From Tulasnella sp. 424 (lineage: Eukaryota > Basidiomycota > Agaricomycetes > Cantharellales > Tulasnellaceae), in assembly GCA_019633425.1 (NCBI GenBank), contig WSUB01000232.1, forward strand, positions 1 to 53,167: a DNA stretch of 53,167 nucleotides, read 5' to 3'. The notes below the pieces were generated by a model. That model saw nothing but the letters and a program-made list of their open reading frames with translations. It had not been told where the DNA came from and made no database searches. The translations under genes and the position numbers were made by a program. Below, one piece after another: positions 11,000-25,750 of the stretch (positions are counted from its first letter, which is position 1; each line of letters begins with the position of its first letter).

Positions 11000-13690
11000 T
11001 CATCCAACCACTTGAACCGACCCGACCTGGTCAACCTGCGCCGCGGTCGGACCTCCTGCATGACCCTCCCCACTGGCAAACTCCTTCTTCTTGCCCCCCG
11101 CGCCTTTCACACCCCTCCTCGAACCTCTCACAGGAGGAGCAGGTCTCGTCCACACTTTGATTATCCCCGGTCTCGACGCTGTGAAAATCGCGTTGACGGT
11201 GATGCTGATCGAGGAAAGGATATCCCCTTCGATGGATTTGACCTTAGGAGTAAAATAGGCCGAGTGTCAGCAAGACGGTGTTTTTTTTTTACGCGTTTGC
11301 GGGAACCACAGGGTGCCTTTCATTCCTTACCAGAACAGGTTGGACCACGGCGACTTCGTTCCTCGAAGGCGCGGGGTGATATTTACTCGCGGTCATTCTC
11401 GGGGAGCCTGCAAAGCCGAACCCAAAACCGAATCCGGCACCAGAGACGAACGGATCCCCGATGTCGAGACTCGCTCTCCCCGGAGCGCTCCTCAACGCCA
11501 AAGAGTACTGCGACGATATCGAATTTCGGTGGGCGTGAGCACCCGATACGGATTGTAGGCGCGGTCGGTGCAGTGTTCCTGAAGAAAAGTCCCACTGCCA
11601 AAAAAAAGAAAAGAAAGAAGGAGTGTTTGAGCTGATGAGGACCTTGGGATGGGAACGACGCCTACGTACCAAGACGAGTTTACAATCCTCTCCAACACTC
11701 GCGAACCGATACGTCCTCCCATCACAACGAAGCGGGTCGAAAACGACGCCGGAAACGAAGGAGAAATGTCCTTGACAGCGAGCGATGACGCGTTGTTCCT
11801 GTGGAGAGTAGATGGTAACGAGGTCATCTTGCCCGCCCACCTGTGCCCCATTTCGAAAGTTCGTTCAGCTGCTTATTGAGGAGAACGAGAAGCAGAAATG
11901 ATCCGTACCGCGATGAAACGACCATCCGGAGACCAAGCTAAACAGGTTAGAACGCCGAAGTAAGCGGCGTAGGTGTCGACGAGACTTTGTAAAATGAAGG
12001 TTAGATTAGATGATGGACGAGGGAATGGGGAATTAGATGGGCGTACGTTTCAAGCAAGGCATCGATTATTCGCAAGTTTCCATCCTCCGAGACAACAGCC
12101 ACGTATCGAACGTCAGGAGAGAACGCGAAATCTGCGCTCATACGGGTGTTCAGCGTTAAACAACTCTTCGCAACCTCACTCCCCGAAAAACGATCATATA
12201 ACTCACCAACGACATTTTTCCTCGATACTCTCCAATGACTAACCGGATTCTTCGTCGCAGCAGCGATCATCTCCCTCTCCTTCTCCTTCTCCGTCGTCGC
12301 ATCCCGCTCTCGATCATCCCCAGCAGCGCCCACACCCCCAGGCCTCGTAACCCAAATCTCCTCCAACGAATTCCACCCTGCAACAGCATCGGCAGCTGTA
12401 CTTTGGTGGGTGGACGACGACGAGGACGGGTGCGCGGAATGGCCCTCCCCTCCTTCGGACGACGAGGTGGGGACGACCGAGGGACTTGGTGGCGCAACAG
12501 CAGCACCGTTGCCGGACGATGCCGGTGCCGATGCGCTGGACGCAGTGAATGGGCCCGTTGGCGGTATTGATGGTTGGAACGTGGCATCGTCTTCTCGTTC
12601 TTTATCGTACACCACGATGGTCCCGTTTGCGTGCGAGACGAGGAACAGGTTTCGACTACCAGGTACCCATCTGATGGCTGTGCACGGAGAATTGGTGATG
12701 CATCCCTGAAAGTTTTTACATGGTTGTAAGTCCGAGAGCCCGCTTAATGGGGTAAATGGGTTGATTGTGTACTCACCTGCTTGTTTAGCCGGACGTATCG
12801 AGTAGAAAGAGGATCTAAGCCGAATGTTGATCGTCAGTCTCAAATATCGCCCCAACGGTACGAAAAGGGCAGCACCGAACCACACAAGATCTCCCGAGTG
12901 GAAGCCTATGATTACATCTATGCCGGTGGATGAAGCGGTGGTTTCGTTGACGGCATGACACGTCGGCCATGCGCTGAACGTAACCCGAATGAGAGGATCC
13001 TACGATGAATATTAGGAAACGCATGGCCTATTTGAATAGTGCGTAGACGGTGTAAGGGCGTACCCTGTGTCTTAACACTCCGGCATCTGTCTCAGTGACA
13101 TGGAAAGTCTTGCCGGCATTGTAGAATATAAAAGTCGTTTCCCCGGATTTGGCACTGAAGTGCTTGTGAAGTCCCTCGATGCAGTGATACCGAGTGACGA
13201 AGCTGCTCGTTGTAGTCTTCAAGTTCTGCTTTGCCCTGACGGACTTCTTCTTCGCGTGCAGCCCTGTGGTCGCATTTGGCGGGGAGAAGAGGAGAGGGTG
13301 ATGAGGTGGGTGCTCCGGAGCGGTCGGGGTAACGTCGGTAGTTGCAGCACCAGCAGCAGCAGAGGCACTGGGGTTGCCATCCTCTGCGTCCCCACTCGAC
13401 ACGCTCTCTTCCTGGTCCGGGACAGCAGGTAAGTTGAAATGATGGTTGTTCTTCTTGTCTTTATCCTTCTTGTCGCCCTTCCCACCGCCAAGCAGGGCGG
13501 AAAAGGGCTGGCTTGAGGATGGCTTGAGAGCTGGGAAGTTGACGACTACGGTACTGATTCTGGTGGCTGTCGCTGCTGAAGTGGGCGCGTTTTGTATATT
13601 TGTGTAGATTGGTGTTGGGAGAGGTGGACGATGTTCTTCGGCGTGGGTGTACACGCCTTCTGGGCTGACGAAGGTGTTGGTGTCGTCCAT
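11000..13690 (-). CDS. creC: CreC/WDR20-type WD40 protein, 708 aa
   Basis: Nine exons join in phase: 13064-13690, 12876-12999, 12777-12814, 12207-12705, 12047-12131, 11909-11984, 11670-11840, 11331-11594 and 11000-11242. The first 200 residues are low-complexity (Ser/Thr/Pro, a Lys/Asp run, Ala-rich). From about residue 205 the CreC/WDR20 core begins: an [15 protein letters not shown] start, [34 protein letters not shown], a Ser-rich insert, [80 protein letters not shown] and the final KVWTRP blade. In Aspergillus CreC binds the deubiquitinase CreB in carbon catabolite control; in animals WDR20 activates USP12/46. A similar role here is inferred. The gene is divergent from BCKDHB (295 bp apart). 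Two defective copies exist in the window. Confidence 0.92.
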
Positions 13691-13985
13691 CGAGGGAGAA
13701 CTTCAGGAATAGGTTGGTGGTTGCTACTCTCTGGGTGACCAAGGAGCGGTTGTTACTCCTTATACTGTGCACTGGACGCAGCCAACAGTCTGGGAGTGGT
13801 CAGTATTGCAATCAGGGACTGTTGATGCAATGCCTGGTGTGATGGGCTGGGAAGTCGCCGTGTGGGAATTACTGTACCGGATCTCAGTGTTCTCCTTCCC
13901 GTGACGTCTTTCCTGAACAAATCCCGTGAGCCTTCCTCTTTTTCCAACCTCTTGTTCCTCTTTCTCTTCGTCTCTCATCCACCAA
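13691..13985. promoter_or_regulatory. Shared promoter region of creC and BCKDHB
   Basis: The 295-bp gap lies between two start codons that point away from each other, so it must hold both promoters and both 5' leaders. No clear TATA box or known operator is visible. Confidence 0.5.
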
Positions 13986-15656
13986 ATGATTTCATCCAGA
14001 GCATTAAGGCGAGCAGCTCTACGCACTCAGGTATGCAAGAAAAAAGAGTCTCGATTCAACTTAACTCTGAACTCACCGCGCAACTTTGTTCTTACCCACA
14101 GCTAAGCTCCAAGCTCCGAACACGCTTCAATTCCACCGTTGCCGCATCCGAACAAGCACCACCACCCGCCGACGGATCACTGCCAGGGCTCGCAACTTCA
14201 CCTTTACTTTATGCAACGCGCGATGCTGCTCTCAAGACTCCAGGCTTATCTTGGTTGGACGAAGACGAACCTTCACCGGGGGGCATCATCTCTGGCCGAG
14301 AGACGCGAAAGATGAACACGTATCAGGCCATTCGGGATGCCATGAGGTAAGTTGTGGCTCTATATAGCTCAGGAACTCCCTTAAATCTTATTGTTGGGGA
14401 ACTCTTTTCTAGCCATGCGATGCAACGTGACGACTCGGCCGTCGTTTTCGGCGAGGACGTCGCATTCGGAGGCGTCTTCCGTTGCACAATGGGCTTGGCC
14501 GAAGAATTCGGTAGAGAGCGAGTCTTCAACACTCCCCTCACCGAACAAGGGATTGCAGGGTTCGGTATCGGTCTCGCCGCGATGGGCCATACAGCTATCG
14601 CAGAGATTCAGTTCTCCGACTATATCTTCCCTGCGTTCGACCAAGTACGTTGGAACGGTTACACTTCATGCGGAGGAGTTTTATTGACTTGAGCACCATT
14701 TTTGCTCGGAAATTGAAGCTGGTCAACGAGGCGGCGAAGATCCGGTACCGCTCCGGTGGTCAGTTCAACGTCGGCAAGCTCACCGTTCGCACACCGTCCA
14801 TGTCGGTTGGACACGGAGGATTATATCATTCTCAATCTCCAGAGGGATACTTCATCGGTGCTGCTGGACTAAAGGTAAAACATCGTCTGGTCTTGCTCTT
14901 CAAATGGGGTACCGTCTTCTGACCTCCGGTGGGAAAAAAACAGGTCGTAGTACCTCGAGGACCAATACAAGCCAAAGGTCTTCTTCTCGCCTCTATCAAC
15001 GACCCCAACCCCGTCATATTTATGGAGCCCAAGATCCTTTATCGCTCAGCAGGTGAGGTTTCGCCTTTTACTCATTTCTAGCTACGGGTTTCTCACCGGC
15101 CGCCGTTTGACCCTAGTCGAACAAGTCCCAACGTCCGCATACACCCTCCCCCTTTCCAGCGCCGAGGTTCTGACTACCGGAAGCGACTTGACCCTCCTAA
15201 CATGGGGAACACCCGTCTACACCGCGTACAACGCAATCGAGCTCCTCAAGAACCCACCGCCATCCTTGGCCAAGCACGTTCCGGAATCCGTCCGGTCTGC
15301 GTCCATAGAGCTGATCGACCTGAGGACGATCGTACCCTGGGACGTTGAAACCGTTCTCAAGAGCGTCGGAAAGACGAGGAGGCTGCTTGTTTTACACGAA
15401 GCTGGAGCGATTGGAGGTGTTGGAAGTGAAATCGCGAGTGTGGTTACAGAGAGGTGTTTCTTGAAGATGGAGGCTCCCGTGAGGAGGGTTACTGGCTGGG
15501 AGTACGTATCGTTGCTTTGCTCTGGGTTGACTTCCGGACAGTATGCTGATTTTTTATTCTTTTGACAGCGCCCCGGTACCATTAGTCTACGAGAAGTTCT
15601 ACATCCCCGATGCCGTGAGGGTCATGGACGCTCTCGTCGAGACGCTCACATACTAG
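13986..15656 (+). CDS. BCKDHB: Branched-chain 2-oxoacid dehydrogenase E1 subunit beta, 419 aa
   Basis: Seven exons join in phase: 13986-14030, 14102-14346, 14413-14644, 14719-14874, 14944-15052, 15117-15501 and 15569-15656. The product is nearly collinear with human [85 protein letters not shown], the [10 protein letters not shown] turn and the final [13 protein letters not shown]. With E1-alpha it forms the thiamine-diphosphate decarboxylase that starts irreversible breakdown of the keto acids of Leu, Ile and Val in the mitochondrial matrix. The N-terminus ([15 protein letters not shown]) is basic, free of acidic residues and fits a mitochondrial presequence; it is exactly exon 1. The family length is about 390-400 aa, so this is full length. 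It ends 86 bp from the convergent MYST gene. Confidence 0.96.
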
Positions 15657-15742
15657 GCTACTATTACCAGATGTATCATATACCAACAGAGGATCTATTT
15701 CAGAGAGATCATCACCCCATTCCTTTAACCAGACCTTTGCCT

Positions 15743-18245
<2,503 letters not shown>

Positions 18246-18733
18246 GTTTGTTGTGCAGCACGGTGGTGGTTTGGGACAAACAGTTTGAACTTTGCTCCCA
18301 AATTCTCATCACAACGGTACCTCTCCGCATGGTTGCTTCGACCCGTTCGATGATTTGAGAGTAACCCGCACGCCTTTCCTCCCAATATCCCAACTCCGGG
18401 AGAACCGCGTAAATGATGCCCCCTGGCACACAAAACCATGGCAATCGCGCGGCATATCTATCACAGCAGCCCAATGATGCATGTTCGTACTGCTCGCATC
18501 TCACTACAGGGTCGCAAGAGAGATGAGACAACGAGGTCGGTAACTTGATTGTTGGAAGCAACCTCGGCAGGGGCGCACACGTTTGTGGCCTGAAATGCGT
18601 AGGCCGTGTGCACACCTCACATCCCCAGCTATCACACCCAAGTCCCCCCTCTCACCACGCCCAAGTCCCCTCCCACCACAGCCAACCCGCTATATAGACC
18701 AGAGAAGATCACTACTCAAAGCTCATCAACTCA
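18246..18733. promoter_or_regulatory. Divergent promoter region, MYST gene and DUF6535 gene
   Basis: The gap between two divergent start codons holds a TATATA at 18691-18696, 38 bases before the DUF6535 start codon. Two CCCAAGTCCCC-type direct repeats lie just upstream (18630-18670). An open frame on the minus strand here runs into the MYST leader and is not needed for either gene. Confidence 0.5.
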
Positions 18734-21424
18734 ATGGATACCGCAACCCAAAACCCCAACAGACCCCTTGCGTTCGAAGTCCCCGACCCTCCGGAACAGT
18801 TCGGTCAGGACGGTAACAAATTTTACCGCGCGTACGATGCTCTTGCGGAGGAAATTGACGATGACATGACGAGTAGCTTAAAAGAGCAGCTGGACGGAAT
18901 GCTTATATTCGTGAGCTTGGCGGGCGGGGTTCCTGACGTGCCTTGGTTCGCTAACGGTCGCACGATATATAGGCGGGCCTCTTCGCAGGGATCAATTCCA
19001 CCTTCCTCGCTCTCACCATCCCTCTTCTATCAGCTGACCCATCATCCGATACGAACGCGCTGTTAGCTCGAACCAACGCGATTCTTACGGAGTTGGCAAT
19101 GGGAAGGAACAACACCGTTCCTGGCAATTTTGCGCTTCCATCGACGGGGTTCTCCCCATCTGGGGATGTCTTCGCAGTCAACGCCCTCTTTGCGTTGAGC
19201 TTGGCATTTGCAATTATTTCTTCATTTCTCGCAGTCCTCGGTCGGCAGTGGCTTGTCTATTATCGCAAACGAAGTGGAGGAGGCCCAGACCGAAAGCGGT
19301 GGGAACAGCTCAAAAGGTTTCTTGGTGCTCAACGATGGCGTATGGAGCTCATCCTCGATGATGTTCTCCCTTCCCTCCTCCAAGCCGGTCTCTTCATCTT
19401 TTGCATTTCTCTGATCATCTACTTCCACTATCTAAGCCCCGTTCTATCCATTATCGTCGGAGTGCCGCTCTATGTGGCGCTCGCCATTTTCGTCGCAAGC
19501 GCATTGTGCACGTTATGGGATCGATTCTGTCCTTTCCACAGCCCTCTCTCGCACCTTCTCTCCTGGAGCATTCGAAACGCGCCTTCCATACAGAACTTCC
19601 TTGTCTTCTCCCTCAGACCTCTCCGCCCGCTTGCGACAGAATTCGCCAAAAAGCTGAAGCGATGGACTATTCAGCGGCATTTCACCCCCAGAAAAAACAC
19701 GGAGAACTTCCATACCAGCAATGAGCCTGCAAGTACAATATCGCTGAAATGTCGGGACTCGATATTCTCTCTACCCATCAAGCGTTGGCACCAAAGATCG
19801 TATAAGCGACGGGAAGAGGAGAGCCCTGAGTCGCTCCAAGTTATTGCTCTTCAGAGGACCATATGCACATCCGATGACCCTAAAAGTCTTCTATACGCCA
19901 CGTCCAACATCTTCACCATCACAGACGCCGGCCAAATCGATCAACTCTGGAGCGACAACGCTTTCCAAGAACGCTTCCTTGACCAATTCCGCAATTCATA
20001 CACCCGCATGTTACAACTGCGAATTCGCAGTCAGGGCAATGTTGCGGTGGCAGCGAGACAGTTGTACTTCTGTGCAGCCGCTCATATGATGCTTTGCTTG
20101 CATACCAGCTGGAGAGACTATCCCGGTCTCATGCGGGAAGTGCAAAAAGCCCGTGAAACATCTGTTCTAAGCCCCGGCCACGGGTCCTCGGATTCCTCGA
20201 CTTCCATGGTTCGAACAACTCTCGGATTCGCACTGTTTCAATTTTCAACGTACCCTCCGTCGGATGAGAGCATCAAAAGATTCCACAGCCATATAATCAA
20301 GTACTCGGATACCCTCAACCGTGGTGATTGGAGGCTTCTTTGTGTCATCACATGGGTCATTCCCAACCTCCGCACTCTGCGATTCATAAATGACGCGTCA
20401 ATTGAATCACTGCGGAGGATTTACAGAGGGTCCGTCTATGATGAATTTGATGATCTGCTTCGTGCAACTGATACAGTTTTCCAAAAAAAACAGTGATGTA
20501 GAGCAGGGAATCACAGCCTTAGAGCGAGCCTTGAATATCCTGGTTAAGCGAGAGTGCGAAGACCTCGTGGAATGCGACCGCATCTTGACCAACATGGTGC
20601 GCGGTATCAATCAAATCATCATCGATGACCAGACCCAGTTAGGCATCACCTTACGGCACAAAATCACCTTGTTGGAGATATGCGAGAGGACGATGCGAAG
20701 CCCTCGACTTGGAGAAGCAGTACAACAGGGAATACGGAAGATGCGGAGAGACTTGGCTCAAGTTTGGCAGCAAGAGTTTACGCTTTGGGCTGTGGAACGC
20801 GAGTGGGTGGTCGGCTGTTGTCGGTGGTGCAACTTTGACGTGCTCACGGGACTTTCCATTTCCCAGCATTCCGGCAAGGTTACTTCACATGCTAGAGCAG
20901 TATTTGGCAACGTTCAGAAGCATTCATCAAATTGACCCTACGTACCATGAGTATATCGATGTCTTGCAAGCATTTGGTCCACCTATACGAAAGCTTTACA
21001 CCCATGAACCACTCTCGGAATGGGTCTCGGACTCTCTGTTGAAGACATGTAGGAAGCGTATCTCATTCCGGAAGACCTTCAACGAGTTTGTGTTGGAAAC
21101 CGATAGTATTTCTTCTCAAATCCAGGTCTGGATCTCCTCTTATTCTCACCTCTCTCAATATATCTTCTCATCCCGATATTCCCTAGAATAATTCCGGGCG
21201 AATCCGTGATCCAGACGAACGTTGGTGTCACTGGAACGAGGATCCACTATCAATGAAGGCTCTATATTTTATCTTGTGAGTCGTCGTTCGAATCGTTGCC
21301 CGTCTCCGATGAGCTCGATTCTCATCCCACCGTATCTCTGATTAGCTCCGACCCACCTGAATCTGGCTGGAACACCCTCCAGCGATACCTCAATCCTATC
21401 AATGATTCGTCAAACGCGACATAA
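18734..21424 (+). CDS. DUF6535 membrane protein, 789 aa
   Basis: Six exons join in phase: 18734-18910, 18973-20429, 20494-20802, 20867-21125, 21187-21275 and 21346-21424. Residues 15-40 carry the PDPPEQFGQDGNKFYR motif. Four hydrophobic segments follow at about 60-80, 123-147, 183-206 and 208-235, with the conserved GRQWLVYYRKRSGGGPDRKR loop; together these are the DUF6535 domain. The rest is predicted soluble and helical, with the family landmarks VIALQRTICTSDDP, LWSDNAFQERF and RWCHW near the C-terminus. Exon lengths and phases match the paralogs (exon 3 is exactly 309 nt in this gene and in the 5090-9238 gene, exon 5 is 89 nt here and in the next gene). No enzymatic motif is seen, so only a membrane location can be suggested. 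The TGQP repeat is absent. Confidence 0.9.
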
Positions 21425-22573
21425 TAGCACATTACCGACTCTCCCCCCACTCGAACTCACAAGAGCATGCTGGTTCAAACTTCTTCATTACCTTTTTCAT
21501 CTCCGCGATAAACACATTTTCATGCAGGACTTCGTGTTCAGATATTTTTCATTCTTGAGATTAGTTGACTGCTCTGTCTCGGCTATCCCTTTGTACTCCT
21601 ACTTTCCTGTGTTGCACGCAGTAAAAGTCTCTGTCATTTGTCGCATTTGCAACGACCGCCCATCTACTCCGTTATTCCTGCATTGATTAAAACCCCCCAC
21701 ATCTAGAACGGTGCTCGCTGAGTCCTATCCTCATTGACCCTAAATAAACTTGCTGCCTCTTGTCAAAGCTTTCCCATCGTCGAAAGCTTATATTGTTGCC
21801 CGAAGGCCTGCATCGCAGCAGATCAAACTAATGGCGAGCCTGCGATTCAGGGATCGTCTCAGCCAGGAACGGGATATCTATAGGTGGCTTAAGGGAGGAC
21901 CATGCTTCGGGTGGTCTGAACGATGAGAGAACAAGGAAGAGGGAGGAGAAGGGGAAGGACGGCGACAAAGACAACCACGCTATTAATGATGTGACCGGGC
22001 TGATAATTGCAAGTAAGACTCCATCGAATACATGTTGACAAAGAGTGGTTCCGTGTTTCATCATTCATCCAAAAGTCAAGCCGTATCGTTGTTCTCCTGC
22101 ATTGCAACACGCAGGATGTGACAATAGAAAGACAAGATATTACTGGAAGGGTTTGCGGAGCTCGAAACAGAGGTGATTTCGGGAAGTTGCGGTCACTGGA
22201 GAGGTCAAGGAACAATATTAGTGAGAGGCGGCAGTGGCCGAAACTTGGGGCAACTCTGACGCGGCGAAACGGGGGACCTGTTTGAATGTCACACCCGATC
22301 GTACAGAATCCGAATACGACAACACACCTTTCCAACCCCCAATAGATGACAAGTCTTTACGAAATCAAGTCAGGAAAATTCGAAAGATATATAGCCGCTG
22401 TTTTGCTTGATGTGAGCTTCAACTCGAATTGACGCGGTAATCGCACCGGACCGGTAATTCCGGCGTGGCCCAATGGCGACTGACGTCACAGATCGCCAGC
22501 AGGCAAGCCCCAACCCTCACTCGATCTTCTCCCACCTCCCAGTCAAATAAACGGCAACTCAGCGACAAATTGG
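21425..22573. other. Intergenic region between tandem DUF6535 genes
   Basis: It holds the 3' flank of the left gene, a duplicated gene fragment at 21885-22335 (listed separately) and the promoter of the right gene. A TATATA lies at 22388-22393, about 180 bp before the next start codon, which is far for a TATA box unless the leader is long. Confidence 0.5.
21885..22335 (-). pseudogene. Copy of the 5' end and promoter of the 35736-36930 gene
   Basis: The region aligns with 36780-37240. It includes upstream sequence (a shared block encoding SCVLQCRRTT in one frame), the start region and the transmembrane segment with INSVVVFVAVLPLL and PLPCSL. The match stops soon after the hydrophobic segment, so only the first 50 or so codons are represented, and the ATG region has changed. 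It has no continuation into the downstream exons. Confidence 0.75.
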
Positions 22574-25136
22574 ATGGACGCTACTGTCCCAAACCCCCTC
22601 AATGCTCCAGTCTTCGAAATTCCCGACCCAACGGAAGACTTCGGTCAAGACGGCGGCAAATTCTACCGCTGCTACGATGCCCTTGCAGATGAGATCGATG
22701 AAGATTTGGTGACAGGCCTAAAGGAGCAGCTGGACGGGATGCTAATATTCGTAAGCCATTTCATTCTGATGTATGCTAACGATTCCCTAAGCACCTGCCA
22801 CAACATGCAGGCTGGTCTTTTCGCAGGTGTCAATACCGCATTCCTTGCCTTCACCCTTCCTCTCCTGTCCGCCGACCCCGCTGACGACACCAACACTTTG
22901 CTTGCCCAAAACAATGCGATTCTAATCCAATTGGTCACAGGGAGGAACGACAGCATTCCCACTAATTCCGCCCTTCCTTCCGCGGAGTTCACCCCTGCCA
23001 CCAACATCTTCGCTATCAACGCGCTCTTCTCGTTGAGCCTAGCATTTGCAATTATCTCCTCCTTCCTGGCAGTTCTGGGTAGGCAATGGCTCGTCTACTA
23101 TCGCAAGCGTAGTGGAGGTGGTCCAGACCGACAGCGGTGGGACCAGCTCAAGCGGTACCTCGGAGCCGAACGGTGGCAACTTAAGCCCATCTTGGACGAT
23201 GTCCTTCCGTCCCTCCTACAAATCGGTCTCATTATCTTCTGCGTATCACTCCTCCTCTACCTTCACCACCTCAGCCCTGCAATCTCCGTGATCGTCGGAA
23301 TACCCCTGTACATTGGTCTCGCATTTTTCGTTGGCAGCGCACTCTGCACTGTCTGGGACAAGTTCTGTCCATTCTACAGTCCCCTCTCACACATGCTCTT
23401 TTGGAGCGCCCGCAAAATACCCTCAGCTCTAGACACGGTCAAAGGGTTAACGTGGGACCACATTAACTCGTTTTCTCTAAGACCATGGTTGTACGTATTA
23501 GTACACGGTCGAACGGAGGAAAGCCCCGAGTCTCTCCAGGTCATCGCTCTCCAACGGACCATTTGTACATCCGATGACCCCGCTACTCTTCTTAGCGCTA
23601 CAGCGAACATCTTCGGCATCACAACTCTCACCCAAATGAAACATTTGTGGAGTGACGACGCGTTTCAGGAGCGCTTCACAATCCAACTCCGAAATTCATA
23701 TTCCCAAACGTTGCAGCTCCGAGGTCAGGATCAGATCAAATTTGCGGAGGGGGTCCAACGACTTTACTGCGCTGCCGAGGCCCACATCGTGCTCTTTCTC
23801 GAAATTCAATTCAGCGAATTTCCTAATACTTTTTTGTGGGCAATGCGTGATCTCCGGGAAGCATCAGTCGTGATCCCAGGCCCACGAATCCCGGAATCTC
23901 CAAACTCCCTCATTCGAAGCACCCTCGCGTTTGCGATACTCCAGCTCTACAGCTACTTCCCGCCTCTAGAGATTCCTCTCAATAGCTTCCAAGATTACAT
24001 TATGACCTGCTATAACGGCCAAAAGCCTCCAACAGATTGGAGGCTGCTCTGCGTCCTGTCGTTCATCGTTTCCAACCTTCCTCGGTTGGGACAGATCAAC
24101 TTCAGTTCACTTGATTCTCTAAGGAAGGCCTACAGAGGGTTAGTGAGCATGCATGGACCCCGACCTGCCCTAGTGGACTGACAATGCACCTTGGTTCCGT
24201 TAGGGACACGGAACATGCGACTGTGATCTTAATGAAGGCATTCGATGTTTTGGTTGGGCCAAACTACAGCGACGATCCAGACCTCGGAAAGATCCTTATT
24301 GACATGCTACGGAGCGTCCAACAAGTGATCATGGATGACAACGCTCCTTGGGAACACAGATTCGCCGCCGCAGGGAGCTGTGAACGTGCTCTGCGAGGTC
24401 CTCGGCTCCCGGAAGCCTTGAAGCAGACAATAAGGAAGCTTCGGCTTGACTTCTCACAAGGTTGGGAACGAGAGTGTGAGGTTGGGGCTGCGAATTGGGA
24501 GTACGTGGGTCTCGCGATAATCCTTTGGCTCGACTCGAATTAACTTATTCCGCTCTCTAGCATCCCAACAAGCCTCTTTGAAGGGCTATATCACTATCTA
24601 CAGCATGTTCGAACCATTTCGCAAAGTGACGTTACATGCGATGAATCAATCATCGTCCTGCACGCATTCGGTCCGCCCACCATTAAGCTTTTCGCTCATG
24701 ACACAATGGCCTGGAAAGATCCCTGGGAGATAAATAAGAAACGTGGAGACTTGCGCAAGGTGTTTGACGAGTTCGTGTCGGAAGTGGATGGTATTTCCCG
24801 CCGTATCCAGGTTTGGAAATCTCCGTTTGTGAGATAGTTTTGTACCTGCTAACCCCTTCCCCTCAGGCTAATGCGAAGCATGTTCGAGATCCGGACGGAC
24901 GTTGGTGCCATTGGCAGGAGGAATTAGTGTCTATCAAGGCTTTGTATTCTCTTCCGTGAGTCTTCTTACTCCTTTTAGAGCCACGACGCAATGGCTTAGT
25001 CAGGTCTGTGCTTTCCGAAGTCCCGACCATCCCAGCTGGACACAATGGAATCGTCGATGATAATCCTGCTCTGTCTCTGGACATGACCAAAGAGGCTTTT
25101 AACTATATGTTCAATATTGCCTCTTCTCGTTCTTAA
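22574..25136 (+). CDS. DUF6535 membrane protein, 757 aa
   Basis: Six exons join in phase: 22574-22750, 22811-24138, 24204-24500, 24561-24810, 24867-24955 and 25004-25136. The layout is the same as in the neighbour to the left: FGQDGGKFYRCYDAL near residue 20, four hydrophobic segments between 60 and 235 with GRQWLVYYRKRSGGGPDRQR, then VIALQRTICTSDDP, LWSDDAFQERF and DGRWCHW landmarks. It differs by a shorter linker after the membrane domain and a longer last exon. The two genes are head to tail and 1.15 kb apart, so a tandem duplication is the simplest origin; the divergence between them shows it is not recent. Function unknown. Confidence 0.9.
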
Positions 25137-25750
25137 TCTTTGTGCGGCCGTCGCGATCTTTCTTTCTGTATTTCATCCGCTGCATACCATACTTGGGGAG
25201 TGAACAGTTTCACTCAACCGCATCGAGAATGTCTCTGTATCTAGTCACGGACTTGTTTGATTTTCTTTTTGACAAAAAGTCCATCTCTCGGAACGCCCTT
25301 CTTCGCAAATAGCTTGAACGAATCTCCAGGCGCGGATCGAGCGTGAGAGCCTATGGCACATACTGTAGTGTCCATTGCTAGCGGATGTCCCGTTTCTTGC
25401 TCGAGACAAATGTCCCGCCCGCTATTTACCGAAAGGTTTCCCGATTACGTCAAAGCTCGACTTCCTCTATATAAGCTGAAATACCGATACAATGAGCTAA
25501 GAATCATTAAAAATATACAAAGTAACCGCTAGCTGTACTATTAAGGATAGCTGTGTTCGTCTTCAGGCCAGATTTCAGCCTCGGATTCAAAATAATCTTT
25601 CTCGGGTGAATCTGAACTGTTCCCTTGCTTGAGCTTTCCATCCTGCTAAACATTCAAATGGTCTGGGTATAGATGTAAGAGGATAATCTAGTGGTGGAGA
25701 TTTTGCGGAAAACGGATGACGGTGGGTGGATGGAAGGACGGAGCTGGGCG
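25137..25750. other. Intergenic, no gene seen
   Basis: AT-rich in its middle, with a TATATAAG at about 25473, but no start codon with a sensible frame follows. The last 7 bases (25744-25750, CTGGGCG) are the left target-site copy of the inverted-repeat element. Confidence 0.5.
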
